A stretch of 64,000 bases of DNA from Chitinophagales bacterium. Its GTDB lineage: Bacteria; Bacteroidota; Bacteroidia; Chitinophagales; Chitinophagaceae. The stretch is from the NCBI GenBank assembly GCA_021323755.1, contig JAJPKJ010000048.1, positions 33,542-97,541 of the forward strand. The letters run 5' to 3'. Shown piece after piece: positions 1 through 8,182 of this stretch. Each line of letters begins with the position of its first letter. Within the stretch, counting starts at the first letter, position 1. The notes under the pieces were generated by a model that ran no database searches, was not told the origin of the DNA, and saw only the letters and a program-made list of their open reading frames with translations. A program made the translations under genes and the position numbers.

Positions 1-236
1 CTGCAAAAGTAAGAGATACAGCAAGAAAAGTGTACCAGGTTTTTAATTGCAATGGCGTAATAAGAATTGATTTTATTTACGATGAACACAAAGCCGAGCC
101 ATTTTTGTTAGAGATCAATACTGTGCCGGGGCAAACAAAAGAAAGTATAGTTCCGCAACAAGTTCGTGCAATGGGTTGGTCTTTGAAACAATTTTACGCC
201 GCATTGATAGAGGATGCGCTTGCAAGGAAGAAATAA
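1..236 (+). CDS. ddl: D-alanine--D-alanine ligase, C-terminal end (partial)
   Basis: The gene enters from the left edge; the open frame is readable from base 3 and stops at 234-236. The visible ~77 residues carry the end of the ATP-grasp domain, including the metal-binding stretch FLLEINTVPGQT, which matches the E-x-N Mg2+ ligands at the end of Ddl. Ddl joins two D-Ala for peptidoglycan precursors in the cytoplasm. The following PASTA protein is a frequent Bacteroidota neighbour and fits a cell-wall context. Seen: motif and truncation by the window edge. Inferred: full-length ligase upstream. Confidence 0.88.
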   Translation, partial: AKVRDTARKVYQVFNCNGVIRIDFIYDEHKAEPFLLEINTVPGQTKESIVPQQVRAMGWSLKQFYAALIEDALARKK

Positions 237-351
237 AAAATACGAAACAAGTTTTGGAATTAGAAAATGGGAAACGCTCTCATTTCTTATTTTTCGTTAT
301 TTATTTCTCATTTACTTAGTATTTTACATTCTTTAATAAAAAAATCCGTTC

Positions 352-1161
352 GTGTTCAAATTCATTACCTGCAAACCACTTTGGGTCAATGTAATAGCAT
401 CAATAGTGATCTTGTTGTTGTTATTGCTGATCTTTTTGGGCTCGCTTCAACTCATTACCAGTCATGGAAAGGAATTAAAAATTCCCTCAGTTGTAGGAAT
501 GACGGTTGAAAATGCAAAGAAGACCTTGGCTTCTCAGGGCTTTGAAGTGCAGGTTCAGGATTCTATATATAATGATACAGTGCCGCCGCTTCAGGTCATC
601 AGACAAATCCCGGAAGCCGATAATATTGTAAAAGTGAACCGCACAGTTTATCTGACCATTAATCAATCGGTTGCACCTTTCATTGCAATGCCTAATCTTG
701 TTGGAATGACTTTCCGCAACGCCGACATGATCCTTAAACAATATGGACTGAAAATTGAAGACACGATCTTCAAACCAGACTTTGCGAAAAATTCTGTGCT
801 TGATCAGATGCATAACGGCGAAAGCATCAAGCCCGGAACAAAAATTCAGGAAGGAAGCAGCATTACGATCGTTTTGGGAAATGGAATTGGTGACATTGAT
901 TTTGCGGTGCCCAATTTATTTGGAATGACTTATCACGATGCAAAAATATTATTAGATTCCAGCAGGCTGATCATCGGAGCTGTCGTGCCTTTGGATAATG
1001 TCACCGATATGCAAAATGCTTTTGTATATCGCCAGAATCCCGAAGCATTTGATCAGGATCGTAAATCCAATCATATCCGGCAAGGACAAACCATTGATCT
1101 TTGGATCACTTCAACAAAACCAGAAAAAAGATCTGATAGCGCTGCGGTAATAACCCAATGA
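352..1161 (+). CDS. Membrane-anchored PASTA-domain protein
   Basis: This is a 269-residue protein starting at GTG 352. A short cytoplasmic N-terminus leads to one membrane helix (about residues 10-35) and then three PASTA repeats (about 41-107, 112-182 and 187-257). Each repeat opens with the typical P-x-[VL]-x-G-M-[ST] signature (IPSVVGMT, MPNLVGMT, VPNLFGMT). PASTA domains bind muropeptides or beta-lactam-like ligands in Ser/Thr kinases and PBPs, but there is no kinase or transpeptidase domain here. The position just after ddl suggests a periplasmic role in peptidoglycan sensing or assembly, which is inference. The GTG start is chosen because it directly precedes the TM segment. Confidence 0.88.
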   Translation: MFKFITCKPLWVNVIASIVILLLLLLIFLGSLQLITSHGKELKIPSVVGMTVENAKKTLASQGFEVQVQDSIYNDTVPPLQVIRQIPEADNIVKVNRTVYLTINQSVAPFIAMPNLVGMTFRNADMILKQYGLKIEDTIFKPDFAKNSVLDQMHNGESIKPGTKIQEGSSITIVLGNGIGDIDFAVPNLFGMTYHDAKILLDSSRLIIGAVVPLDNVTDMQNAFVYRQNPEAFDQDRKSNHIRQGQTIDLWITSTKPEKRSDSAAVITQ

Positions 1162-1180
1162 TTTTTCTAAAATAAAAAAT

Positions 1181-1489
1181 ATGCAACTAATAACTGTTGA
1201 AGAATTGAAAGCGAGATTAGATAATGGGGAGCAATTAAATTTACTCGATGTTCGTCAGCCATCAGAAAATGCTGAATTTAATATCGGCGGATTACTTTAC
1301 CCTCTTGGAAAAATTCAGGCGATGGATATTGAAGAGATAGAAGATTTGAAAAGCAAAGAAGTAATATGTTATTGCCGCAGCGGGAACAGAAGCGGACAGG
1401 CCTGCACCATACTGGCAATGCTCGGGTTTGCAAACACAAAAAATCTTACCGGCGGAATGTTGGCTTGGAGAGAGAAATTTGGGGTTTAA
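1181..1489 (+). CDS. Rhodanese-like domain protein
   Basis: A single-domain, 102-residue rhodanese. The active-site loop CRSGNRS (Cys65) is intact, and the N-terminal LLDVRQPSE and C-terminal LTGGMLAWRE motifs of the family are present. There is no signal peptide, so it is probably cytoplasmic. Such stand-alone domains move sulfane sulfur as a persulfide on the catalytic Cys; the real acceptor cannot be told from sequence. It starts 19 bases after the PASTA gene and runs in the same direction, so co-transcription is likely. Confidence 0.9.
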   Translation: MQLITVEELKARLDNGEQLNLLDVRQPSENAEFNIGGLLYPLGKIQAMDIEEIEDLKSKEVICYCRSGNRSGQACTILAMLGFANTKNLTGGMLAWREKFGV

Positions 1490-1507
1490 AAAATCAATTC
1501 AAATTTT

Positions 1508-1930
1508 ATGAGCGGTGATGCGATTAAAAATTCAAGCGATTATTTTCCTTCTTCTATCGCCCCATGGTTAGCCGTTGATGGCGGCAAAAGAGCAATTGAG
1601 TTTTATAAAACTGCTTTTGGCGCCGTTGAGATTTATCATATCGAATCTCCCGATGGAGAGGTCGTTTCGCGACTCTCCGTCAATGATGCAGAATTTTGGC
1701 TCAGCGATGAATCACCGCATAATGGTAATATCAGTCCAAAATCCAATGGTCAGGTCTCTGTCCGTATGATCCTGACAGTAGCCGATCCTGATGAGCTTTT
1801 TAATCGGGCTTTGCAGGCAGGCGCAAAAGAAATTTATCCGGTGAGTGAAGGGCATGGCTGGAGAGTAGGTCGATTGGTTGATCCATTCGGTCATCACTGG
1901 GAGATCGGCCGACCAGTTGGCAATGAATAA
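1508..1930 (+). CDS. VOC (glyoxalase/PhnB-like) family protein
   Basis: A 140-residue protein with the paired beta-alpha-beta-beta-beta modules of the vicinal-oxygen-chelate fold. It begins with the PhnB-like phrase IAPWLAVDGGKRAIEFYKTA and ends with VDPFGHHWEIGR, where a metal-binding Glu is expected. Members include glyoxalases, resistance proteins and demethylubiquinone-type enzymes, so the substrate is unknown. It lies 18 bases after the rhodanese gene on the same strand and may be the last gene of the ddl-PASTA-rhodanese run. Confidence 0.85.
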   Translation: MSGDAIKNSSDYFPSSIAPWLAVDGGKRAIEFYKTAFGAVEIYHIESPDGEVVSRLSVNDAEFWLSDESPHNGNISPKSNGQVSVRMILTVADPDELFNRALQAGAKEIYPVSEGHGWRVGRLVDPFGHHWEIGRPVGNE

Positions 1931-2062
1931 ATTATGATTTCTGCCATGATCCCCCTGCATTATCCTTCGATTTCTTCCTTTTTTATTTAAAGATATTTTC
2001 TAAAAGTTCATCACTCCATCAATTCTTTTCTTGTTAAAAAATTCCAAAAGAAGAAGTAAAAT

Positions 2063-2092
2063 TTTGTTCGTACGAATAATTTCCTACCTTTA
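2063..2092 (+). promoter_or_regulatory. Promoter of the blaI-like/M56 operon
   Basis: TTTG at 2063-2066 and TACCTTTA at 2085-2092 are 18 nt apart, matching the Bacteroidota TTTG/TAnnTTTG pattern. The ATG lies only four bases after the second box, so the transcript would be leaderless or nearly so. Confidence 0.6.
2067..2076. promoter_or_regulatory. Candidate BlaI-type operator palindrome
   Basis: TTCGTACGAA is a perfect 10-bp palindrome that abuts the -33 box and lies in the promoter spacer, where a bound repressor would block RNA polymerase. BlaI/MecI repressors autoregulate by binding TACA/TGTA-like dyads at their own promoter; this centre (GTAC) is related but not identical. The role is inferred. 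Confidence 0.45.
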
Positions 2093-2096
2093 ACGA

Positions 2097-2498
2097 ATGA
2101 AACAGGACAAAAAGGAGAGCAGTAATAAAATTGAACCGACAAAATCTGAGCTTGAAATTCTGCAGGTTTTGTGGAAACACGGACCTTCAACCGTGAGGTT
2201 CGTCAATGACACATTAAATGAACAAAAGCGTGCCGTACAGTATACTTCTACATTAAAGCTGATGCAAATAATGGCGGAGAAAGGAATTTTAAAAAGAGAC
2301 GAAAGCAGCATGAAGCATATTTATATTCCTGCAGTAGAAGAACAAAAAACAAAAAGTTTTTTATTGGAAAGATTTGTTGATTCGATGTACAACGGTTCTG
2401 CAAGTAGTTTAATGATGCAATTGCTTGGAAATAAAAAAACATCGAAGAAAGAATTAGAAGCAATAAAAGAATTGCTGAAGAATCTTGATAAAGAGTAG
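2097..2498 (+). CDS. BlaI/MecI/CopY-family transcriptional repressor
   Basis: A 133-residue protein. The N-terminal winged helix (about residues 14-80) has the family's opening PTKSELEILQVLWKHGPSTV and a wing rich in K/R; the C-terminal helices (about 85-130) are the dimerisation and protease-cleavage region of BlaI/MecI. It should bind DNA as a dimer and be inactivated by the neighbouring membrane protease. It is followed directly by the M56 gene, the classic repressor/sensor pair. A palindrome in its own promoter fits autorepression. What it controls besides itself is not visible; no beta-lactamase gene is nearby. Confidence 0.92.
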   Translation: MKQDKKESSNKIEPTKSELEILQVLWKHGPSTVRFVNDTLNEQKRAVQYTSTLKLMQIMAEKGILKRDESSMKHIYIPAVEEQKTKSFLLERFVDSMYNGSASSLMMQLLGNKKTSKKELEAIKELLKNLDKE

Positions 2499-2509
2499 TG
2501 TTTGTCATT

Positions 2510-2550
2510 GGTAGCGCTCCGCAGCTACAAACCGCAAACTATAAACCTCA
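2510..2550. repeat. Quasi-palindromic intergenic element copy
   Basis: A short hairpin (GTAGC...GCTAC, with CTCCGC in the loop) runs into ACAAACCGCAAACTATAAAC. Nearly the same words occur at 36174-36300 (CCCTCCGCGG and CTACAAACTATGAACCGTAA). It sits between blaI and the M56 start and would be read as extra N-terminal residues if translation began at 2498. Confidence 0.5.
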
Positions 2551-2554
2551 ATGT

Positions 2555-4642
2555 ATGCATTTACTAAACAATGAAGCAATGCAAGCCATTTGCTGGACGT
2601 TGATCCACTCTTTGTGGCAAGGCCTATTACTTGCTGTGATTGGAGGTATCATTATCCTGGTTACAAAAAAATCAAATTCCGCAATACGATATAATTTATT
2701 ATCCGGTTTGTTTCTTGCTTTTATTCTAACAGTTTTTTTCACTTTTGAAAGACAATACAATCTTGCTTCGGTAAATAATAAAATTTCAGATTCACATGTA
2801 ACAGCTCATTCAATTCAAAATATTAAATCCATAGTTTCTTCTGTTGACGAAACTCCCCCCGAAAAAAATAATATTGCAATATTCATTGATTATTTCAATG
2901 AGCATGCTTCCTTGATAGTAACCATTTGGTTTATTGTTCTAAGCGCCCAATTAATAAATCTCATTGCGAATGCAGCCTACATTCAGCGCATCAAGCATTA
3001 CAAAACATATTATCCTCCTATATATTGGAAAAGAAGAGTGAACGAACTTGCAGAGAAACTAAATGTAAAACAAAAAATAGTATTGCTGCAGTCGGGAATT
3101 GTAAAAGTGCCGGTGATGGTTGGATTTTTTAAACCGGTCATCTTATTCCCATTAAGCTTATTGTCACAATTACCGCCCGAGCAAATTGAGGCAGTGTTGC
3201 TCCACGAACTGGCGCATATCAAGCGCAAGGATTATTTCGTGAACATGCTTCAAAACCTTGCTGAAATCATTTTCTTTTTTAATCCAGGTCTCCTGTGGAT
3301 CTCATCATTAATAAAAGATGAACGCGAAAATTGCTGCGATGATATCGCATTAAGAGCGATCAATAATAAAAAAGAATTTATTCATGCACTTGTTTCCTTC
3401 CAGGAATTTCATTTGGAAAATTCAAAGTATTCTCTTGCATTTCCCGGAAGAAAAAATCATCTGTTGAATCGTATAAAAAGAATTATTACCAGCAACAATA
3501 AAACACTTAACAATATGGAAAAGATCTCACTGGCATCATGCATTATTATTATTGGATTGATAGTATTTGCGTTCAAACCTACCGACGAAAAGAATACATT
3601 TCAAAAACAAACGGCATCAAATGTATCTCCAATTGTTCACCTGAAAGATACAGTTCCTGGTACGCAGGAAAGCAGATCATTATTTTCTTACAGCACGAAA
3701 TTAGATGGTAAAGAATACAGAATAAAGGAAGTGAATGATAAAGTGACGGAGTTTCTTGTTGACGGGAAAAAAATTCCAGATGATAAGATAAAAGACTACC
3801 AGGATATTATTGACAGGATTCATATACAAGCAAAAAAGGAACAGGAAGAATTACAATTGCAGAATGAAGCATTGCAAAAAGAAAGAAATGAAATGATGGA
3901 ACAAAGGGAAATAATGGCAAAAAAACAGCAGGAAATGGACGAACTGGAAAATAGAGATAGAGCGACGGAATATGCCCGCAAAGCGGAGAAGCTAGAAATG
4001 ATGAATAAACTACTTGCAGAACAGGAAGCCCTCAACTTAAAATTGGATCAGTTGAAAAGAATGCAGGAAATGGATGCTTTGGCTGAAAGCAAATCCATAT
4101 ATGGAAAACCTGAGTTATTAAATGATCAGCAATCAGCGCTGATTGCTCAAAACGAAGATATGAAAAAGGCCCTGGCTGATATCGCCTATAAATCAAGAAT
4201 AATCAGGGATAAGGGCGCTACCGATGCAGATTCACGAAAGCTTATGTACGATTTGCAAGATCATGCAAAAGAATTGTATGAACAACAGGAGATACTGAAT
4301 AAAGAAATGCGGAATAAAATGCTGATGGACGCAAGATTGCACGATAATAATTCTTTGCCCTTCAGAAGAGATGATGTACTCATGGAAGTACCCAGAGCGC
4401 CTTTTGCCAATGGGGTTATTGAAAGGATCGTTGAAAATATGCTTGATGCAAAACTTATTACCAGCGTGGATGATCTTTCTTTCACTTTAAATAAAAAAGA
4501 ATTTAAGATAAATGGAGTAGTTCAACCTGAGGAGATACATCAGAGATTTAAAGAAAGCTATATTAAGGGCAATAGCAACAACCACATAAAATATTCGAAA
4601 CACGGGGGTTCCACCAGCACAGAGGCAATTATCAATGATTAA
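2555..4642 (+). CDS. BlaR1-like M56 membrane metallopeptidase with coiled-coil C-terminus
   Basis: A 695-residue protein from ATG 2555. Several membrane helices surround the M56 zinc-protease site: HELAH at residues 217-221, and a downstream acidic stretch DERENCCDDIAL supplying the third ligand. A further TM follows at about 325-345. After it there is no penicillin-binding (class D-like) sensor as in BlaR1. Instead there is a small domain containing VDGKKIPDDKI, then a long Glu/Gln/Met-rich coiled coil (about 400-540) and a C-terminal domain. It should cleave or signal to the BlaI-like repressor encoded just upstream. The open frame extends to GTG 2498, but those 19 residues come from a repeat-like element, so I prefer 2555. 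The inducing signal is unknown. Confidence 0.85.
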   Translation: MHLLNNEAMQAICWTLIHSLWQGLLLAVIGGIIILVTKKSNSAIRYNLLSGLFLAFILTVFFTFERQYNLASVNNKISDSHVTAHSIQNIKSIVSSVDETPPEKNNIAIFIDYFNEHASLIVTIWFIVLSAQLINLIANAAYIQRIKHYKTYYPPIYWKRRVNELAEKLNVKQKIVLLQSGIVKVPVMVGFFKPVILFPLSLLSQLPPEQIEAVLLHELAHIKRKDYFVNMLQNLAEIIFFFNPGLLWISSLIKDERENCCDDIALRAINNKKEFIHALVSFQEFHLENSKYSLAFPGRKNHLLNRIKRIITSNNKTLNNMEKISLASCIIIIGLIVFAFKPTDEKNTFQKQTASNVSPIVHLKDTVPGTQESRSLFSYSTKLDGKEYRIKEVNDKVTEFLVDGKKIPDDKIKDYQDIIDRIHIQAKKEQEELQLQNEALQKERNEMMEQREIMAKKQQEMDELENRDRATEYARKAEKLEMMNKLLAEQEALNLKLDQLKRMQEMDALAESKSIYGKPELLNDQQSALIAQNEDMKKALADIAYKSRIIRDKGATDADSRKLMYDLQDHAKELYEQQEILNKEMRNKMLMDARLHDNNSLPFRRDDVLMEVPRAPFANGVIERIVENMLDAKLITSVDDLSFTLNKKEFKINGVVQPEEIHQRFKESYIKGNSNNHIKYSKHGGSTSTEAIIND

Positions 4643-4669
4643 AATCAGGCGCTCTCAAAAAAAGATTTT

Positions 4670-7129
4670 TTAGAATTTTACATTTACAGCGAACATAAAA
4701 TTGGTGGTTGCCATCGGGAATAAGAAATTTTCTGTTATTAGTTGTCCGCCATAGATATAGCTGTAGGTATATCCGTTAGGTTCATATTTTTTATTGAATA
4801 CATTATTTAACTGAAAAATAAGATTCACCTCTTTAATCTCCTTGAACCTAACGGTGTATATCATGCGTAAATTTTCAACAAAATAACTGTTGAGTTTTCT
4901 GTCTTCATGTTGTGAGTTGTCTAAGTATTCTTTACTCACATATTTGCTTATTAAACTCAGTTCGTAATTTTTTAAGACAGGAAAATTAAGTGTTGCTGCC
5001 CCAACGATAGAAGGGGAAAATGCAATATCAGTGAGCTTGTAAAAATTGGTTTTCTGTCCACCACTGTCGTAGTCATCAATATATTCCGTATAATTTTTTA
5101 CTTTATTTCGACTGAAAGAAATATTCGCTTCAGCATTGAACCAATCAGTAAATTTTGCGCTTCCCTGTAATTCAATTCCTAGACGATAACTGCCGGGAAT
5201 ATTAATTCGCGTGTATTCTCCTACATAATTAATCTTTCCGTTCAATACCAATTCGTTTTTATAAAGCATATAATATCCAGTTGCACTCCATGAATATCGA
5301 GAATTTTTCTTTCCGATATTTAATTCAAAATCGTTGAGCGCTTCGGGTTTGGGCTTATCACTGTTTGCGGTTTCAAAATCATTTCTGTCAGGTTCATGAT
5401 TTGCTAATGAGTAAGAAAAATAATTATCCCACCCATCGTTTGTATAACTGATACCAATCTTTGGGTTATAAAAATTATAAGTCGTCTTTACGATTAATAA
5501 AGGATTATCATCAAAGCCATCGATTGCATAAGCAATTCGCCGATATTGAAGATCTGCGAATAATGTAAAGTGACCCACCAGGTCTTGCTGCCATTTTCCG
5601 TACACATTAAAATCGGTTTTGTAAGCAGGTTCGTTATACCATTTATAGTTTGGTGGAATGCCGCCGTTCTGTGCCCAGGTTATGATTCCATAATGTTTAC
5701 CATCATATTTATCCCAGCCGCCGCCGATAGTGAATTGTGTTTTTTGATGTTTGTATTGTAATGAAAAAATTCCACCATAGAAATAATTATTCAACCATAA
5801 TTGACGAATGAGATCGGTGCTTTGTAATGTGTCGATGCCAATGATCTGATTTGGCAATCCATAAACAGCATATTTTGCATTTGATGAATCACCCTGGTCG
5901 TGATATTCTTCATAATATCCATAACCGCGCGTTAAGAACCCGGCAACGTTCATAGATATACGCTGATTGATTTGGTGGTTAAAAAAAAGCTGGTAATGAT
6001 TTTGCCAATAATTATCTGTTTGATTTTGGTAAGTAAAATAGTTGTACCTGCGATTTTTTGAATTAAACAGGTTCAACGAATCGGCTTGGGTAAAATATAA
6101 TGAACCGACATTATCCGCATAATGCTGATCCAGCGCGGTCTTATTGCCATCCACTTTGGCCTCCGGAATTCCATTCCATGCCTGGTATGTTTTTTCTTCC
6201 CCCTGAATAATATTAAATCGCAAGGAAGAATTATTCGAATAATAGGCCGCCGATAAAAACAAGGATTTTAAATTGCTCGTGGCGCGATCAATATAACCAT
6301 CACTGGTGATCTGCGATAACCTTGCATCAATTGTAAAATGATCATTCAGCAAACCGGACCCGACTTTCAGGGTATTTTTCCAGGTATTGAAAGAGCCATA
6401 ACTATTATTGATCTCGGCGTAAGCTTTATCATTAAATTCATTGGTAGAAAAATTGATTGTTGCGCCAAAAGCACCGGCGCCATTTGAAGAGGTTCCAACA
6501 CCGCGTTGAATTTGAATGCTGTTGACCGATGAAGCAAAATCAGGAAGATCAACAAAATAAATTGATTGTTCTTCCGCATCATTATAGGGAATTCCATTCA
6601 GCGTCATATTAATGCGCGAATCGTCAGTGCCGCGGATGTAAATGCCGGTGTAGCCAACACCGTTGCCCGCATCAGAATTAATGACAACGCCGGGAGTCTG
6701 GTTTAAAATGAAAGGAAGATCTTGGCCAAGATTATTTTGTTCGATGTATTCTTTTGTAAGATTCGTTTTTGTGAAGGGTGCCTTTTCTCCTGCACGCAAT
6801 GCCTTTATTTCCACAGGTTGTAAAAATAATTTCATCTGCGATAACGAAATTGTGACCAGTCTTTCATTAATATTAATTATCGAGTCGAATGTTTTGTAAC
6901 CTACACTTGTGATCTTTAATTTGTAATTGCCCGGCTTTACTCTTTTAAACTGGAAAACTCCGGCATCATTGGTTGAAGTGGTGCCAATGCCATTGATAAA
7001 GACTGTTGCGCCGGCTACCGGTAATCCGGTCAATGAATCAACAATTTTTCCTTTTGAATTGATTTGCGCCACTGCCAAATGCACAGTAAAAAGTGAAGAA
7101 CAAAACATAAAAACTAACCTGCTTTTCAT
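4670..7129 (-). CDS. TonB-dependent outer-membrane receptor, probable thiamin (or precursor) transporter
   Basis: An 819-residue receptor. A signal peptide (about 1-21, ending AVAQ) is followed by a carboxypeptidase-regulatory-like beta-sandwich (about 25-105), a TonB plug (about 115-235, with GIYIRGTDDSRINMTLNGIP) and a 22-strand-type barrel ending in the aromatic VNVKF. The ATG at 7129 starts a proper signal peptide; an upstream ATG at 7183 would add 18 non-signal residues. A TPP riboswitch lies immediately upstream on the same strand. Riboswitch-controlled TonB receptors in Bacteroidota are known candidates for thiamin uptake, so I assign that substrate by regulation, not by protein sequence. 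No inner-membrane PnuT or thi gene is adjacent. Confidence 0.85.
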   Translation of the reverse strand: MKSRLVFMFCSSLFTVHLAVAQINSKGKIVDSLTGLPVAGATVFINGIGTTSTNDAGVFQFKRVKPGNYKLKITSVGYKTFDSIININERLVTISLSQMKLFLQPVEIKALRAGEKAPFTKTNLTKEYIEQNNLGQDLPFILNQTPGVVINSDAGNGVGYTGIYIRGTDDSRINMTLNGIPYNDAEEQSIYFVDLPDFASSVNSIQIQRGVGTSSNGAGAFGATINFSTNEFNDKAYAEINNSYGSFNTWKNTLKVGSGLLNDHFTIDARLSQITSDGYIDRATSNLKSLFLSAAYYSNNSSLRFNIIQGEEKTYQAWNGIPEAKVDGNKTALDQHYADNVGSLYFTQADSLNLFNSKNRRYNYFTYQNQTDNYWQNHYQLFFNHQINQRISMNVAGFLTRGYGYYEEYHDQGDSSNAKYAVYGLPNQIIGIDTLQSTDLIRQLWLNNYFYGGIFSLQYKHQKTQFTIGGGWDKYDGKHYGIITWAQNGGIPPNYKWYNEPAYKTDFNVYGKWQQDLVGHFTLFADLQYRRIAYAIDGFDDNPLLIVKTTYNFYNPKIGISYTNDGWDNYFSYSLANHEPDRNDFETANSDKPKPEALNDFELNIGKKNSRYSWSATGYYMLYKNELVLNGKINYVGEYTRINIPGSYRLGIELQGSAKFTDWFNAEANISFSRNKVKNYTEYIDDYDSGGQKTNFYKLTDIAFSPSIVGAATLNFPVLKNYELSLISKYVSKEYLDNSQHEDRKLNSYFVENLRMIYTVRFKEIKEVNLIFQLNNVFNKKYEPNGYTYSYIYGGQLITENFLFPMATTNFMFAVNVKF

Positions 7130-7190
7130 CGTTGTGAGCATTTTGGAATTAAAAAGACGCTGTGCAGGTAAATAGTGAAGCAAATATTGA

Positions 7191-7283
7191 GCACCTTCCC
7201 TGCGCAGGCATTACCCTGTTCAGGTTCTACGGGTATCATCTCAGCCTTTCCCGCCATTGGCAGGATCAGCACCCCGAGGAATC
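7191..7283 (-). promoter_or_regulatory. TPP (THI-box) riboswitch
   Basis: Read on the minus strand, the segment has the conserved THI-box blocks in order: CGGGGUGC near the 5' end, GGCUGAGAUGAUACCC in the pyrimidine-binding arm, and GAACCUGAACAGGGUAAUGC plus GCGCAGGGAAG in the pyrophosphate arm and closing junction. The closing P1 helix looks short (CCU/AGG). The aptamer ends about 60 nt before the receptor start at 7129, with no evident intrinsic terminator between, so control of translation is the more likely mode. Confidence 0.93.
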
Positions 7284-7296
7284 TGAGAAATCATGG

Positions 7297-7304
7297 CAAA
7301 GATA
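7297..7304 (-). promoter_or_regulatory. -7 element of the riboswitch/TonB receptor transcript
   Basis: The minus-strand sequence TATCTTTG, followed by CC, matches TAnnTTTG and lies 13 nt before the riboswitch core. No clear TTTG -33 box is seen. Confidence 0.55.
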
Positions 7305-7392
7305 AGAGAAAGTTATTTTTTCGGTGTAACATTATTTCAGGCTTCTACGTCCAACAGAAAACCCGGAAAATCCGGGGAGAAGCAACATTGTA

Positions 7393-7400
7393 TAATTTTG
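7393..7400 (+). promoter_or_regulatory. -7 element upstream of first DUF2807 gene
   Basis: TAATTTTG matches TAnnTTTG and is 24 nt before the ATG at 7425. No -33 box is obvious. Confidence 0.4.
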
Positions 7401-7424
7401 ATTGTCTTTCCTAAAACTCTTTTT

Positions 7425-8144
7425 ATGAAGAAAATAATTCTTTCAACTTTTTTATTGGTAACAGTCAGTTTTTCATTTGCACAGAATGGAAAAATTATTG
7501 ATGACAGGAATGCTGAAAAGCGCAATGTTACAGGTTTTCACGCTATTCATGTTGCCAGTGGTATTGATCTTTATCTTTCCCAGGGCGATGAAGCTGTTGC
7601 GGTTAGCGCCTCTGACATAGATGTGAGAAATCACATCAGAACCGAGGTCGTGAATGGTGTATTGAAAATTTATTACCAAAACACCGGAACCTTACATTTT
7701 GGATGGGGAAATAAACATTTGAAGGCCTATGTTTCAATAAAAAATATTGACGGTCTTGATGCTTCGGGTGGTTCTGACGTGTATTTGCAGGGAATGATAA
7801 AATCTGAAAAACTCAATATTGAACTTTCCGGCGGAAGTGATTTGAAAGGCAGTGTAGATGTTCATGAAATGTCCATTAACCAAAGCGGCGGGTCCGATGT
7901 GAATATTTCCGGTTCGGTTGCTAGTCTTAATGTTGATGCAAGTGGTGGCAGCGATTTGAATGGTTATGAATTGGTAACTGATTATTGCAAAATAGATGCA
8001 AGTGGTGGCAGCGATTCACACATTACGGTTAATAAAGAGCTTTCTGCAAAAGCGAGCGGCGGCAGCGACATATATTATAAAGGGAACGCAATAATCCATG
8101 AATTAAAATCCAGCGGTTCCAGCAGCGTCACCAAAAAAGGATAA
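7425..8144 (+). CDS. Secreted DUF2807 (head GIN-domain, adhesin-like) protein
   Basis: A 239-residue exported protein with a clear signal peptide (MKKIILSTFLL...SFAQ); upstream in-frame codons are ignored because they precede it and the promoter. The body is the DUF2807 putative autotransporter-adhesin domain. From about residue 110 it shows a solenoid-like repeat: SGGSD recurs six times at 18-21 residue spacing, with a seventh SGSSS at the end, consistent with turns of a beta-helix. A 22-base exact direct repeat (7935-7956 and 7995-8016, exactly 20 codons apart) shows recent internal duplication. No covalent anchor is visible. Its molecular role is unknown; adhesion is a family guess. Confidence 0.85.
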   Translation: MKKIILSTFLLVTVSFSFAQNGKIIDDRNAEKRNVTGFHAIHVASGIDLYLSQGDEAVAVSASDIDVRNHIRTEVVNGVLKIYYQNTGTLHFGWGNKHLKAYVSIKNIDGLDASGGSDVYLQGMIKSEKLNIELSGGSDLKGSVDVHEMSINQSGGSDVNISGSVASLNVDASGGSDLNGYELVTDYCKIDASGGSDSHITVNKELSAKASGGSDIYYKGNAIIHELKSSGSSSVTKKG

Positions 8145-8182
8145 TCCATAAATTATTAACCATTCAAAAAACGAATAAACAC

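Noticed and set aside
267..509. 80-residue open frame upstream of and overlapping the PASTA gene
   Set aside because: It lies in another frame of the PASTA gene start and a repeat-like A/T gap, with no promoter or known motif.
2498..2554. N-terminal extension of the M56 gene from a GTG overlapping the blaI stop
   Set aside because: The 19 added residues come from a quasi-repeat element and are not membrane- or signal-like; ATG 2555 fits better.
7130..7183. Upstream ATG start of the TonB receptor
   Set aside because: It would put 18 polar residues before the signal peptide and starts eight bases from the riboswitch.
7363..7378. CCCGGA-AAA-TCCGGG hairpin upstream of the first DUF2807 gene
   Set aside because: A six-bp stem with no T run; not enough for a terminator or named RNA.
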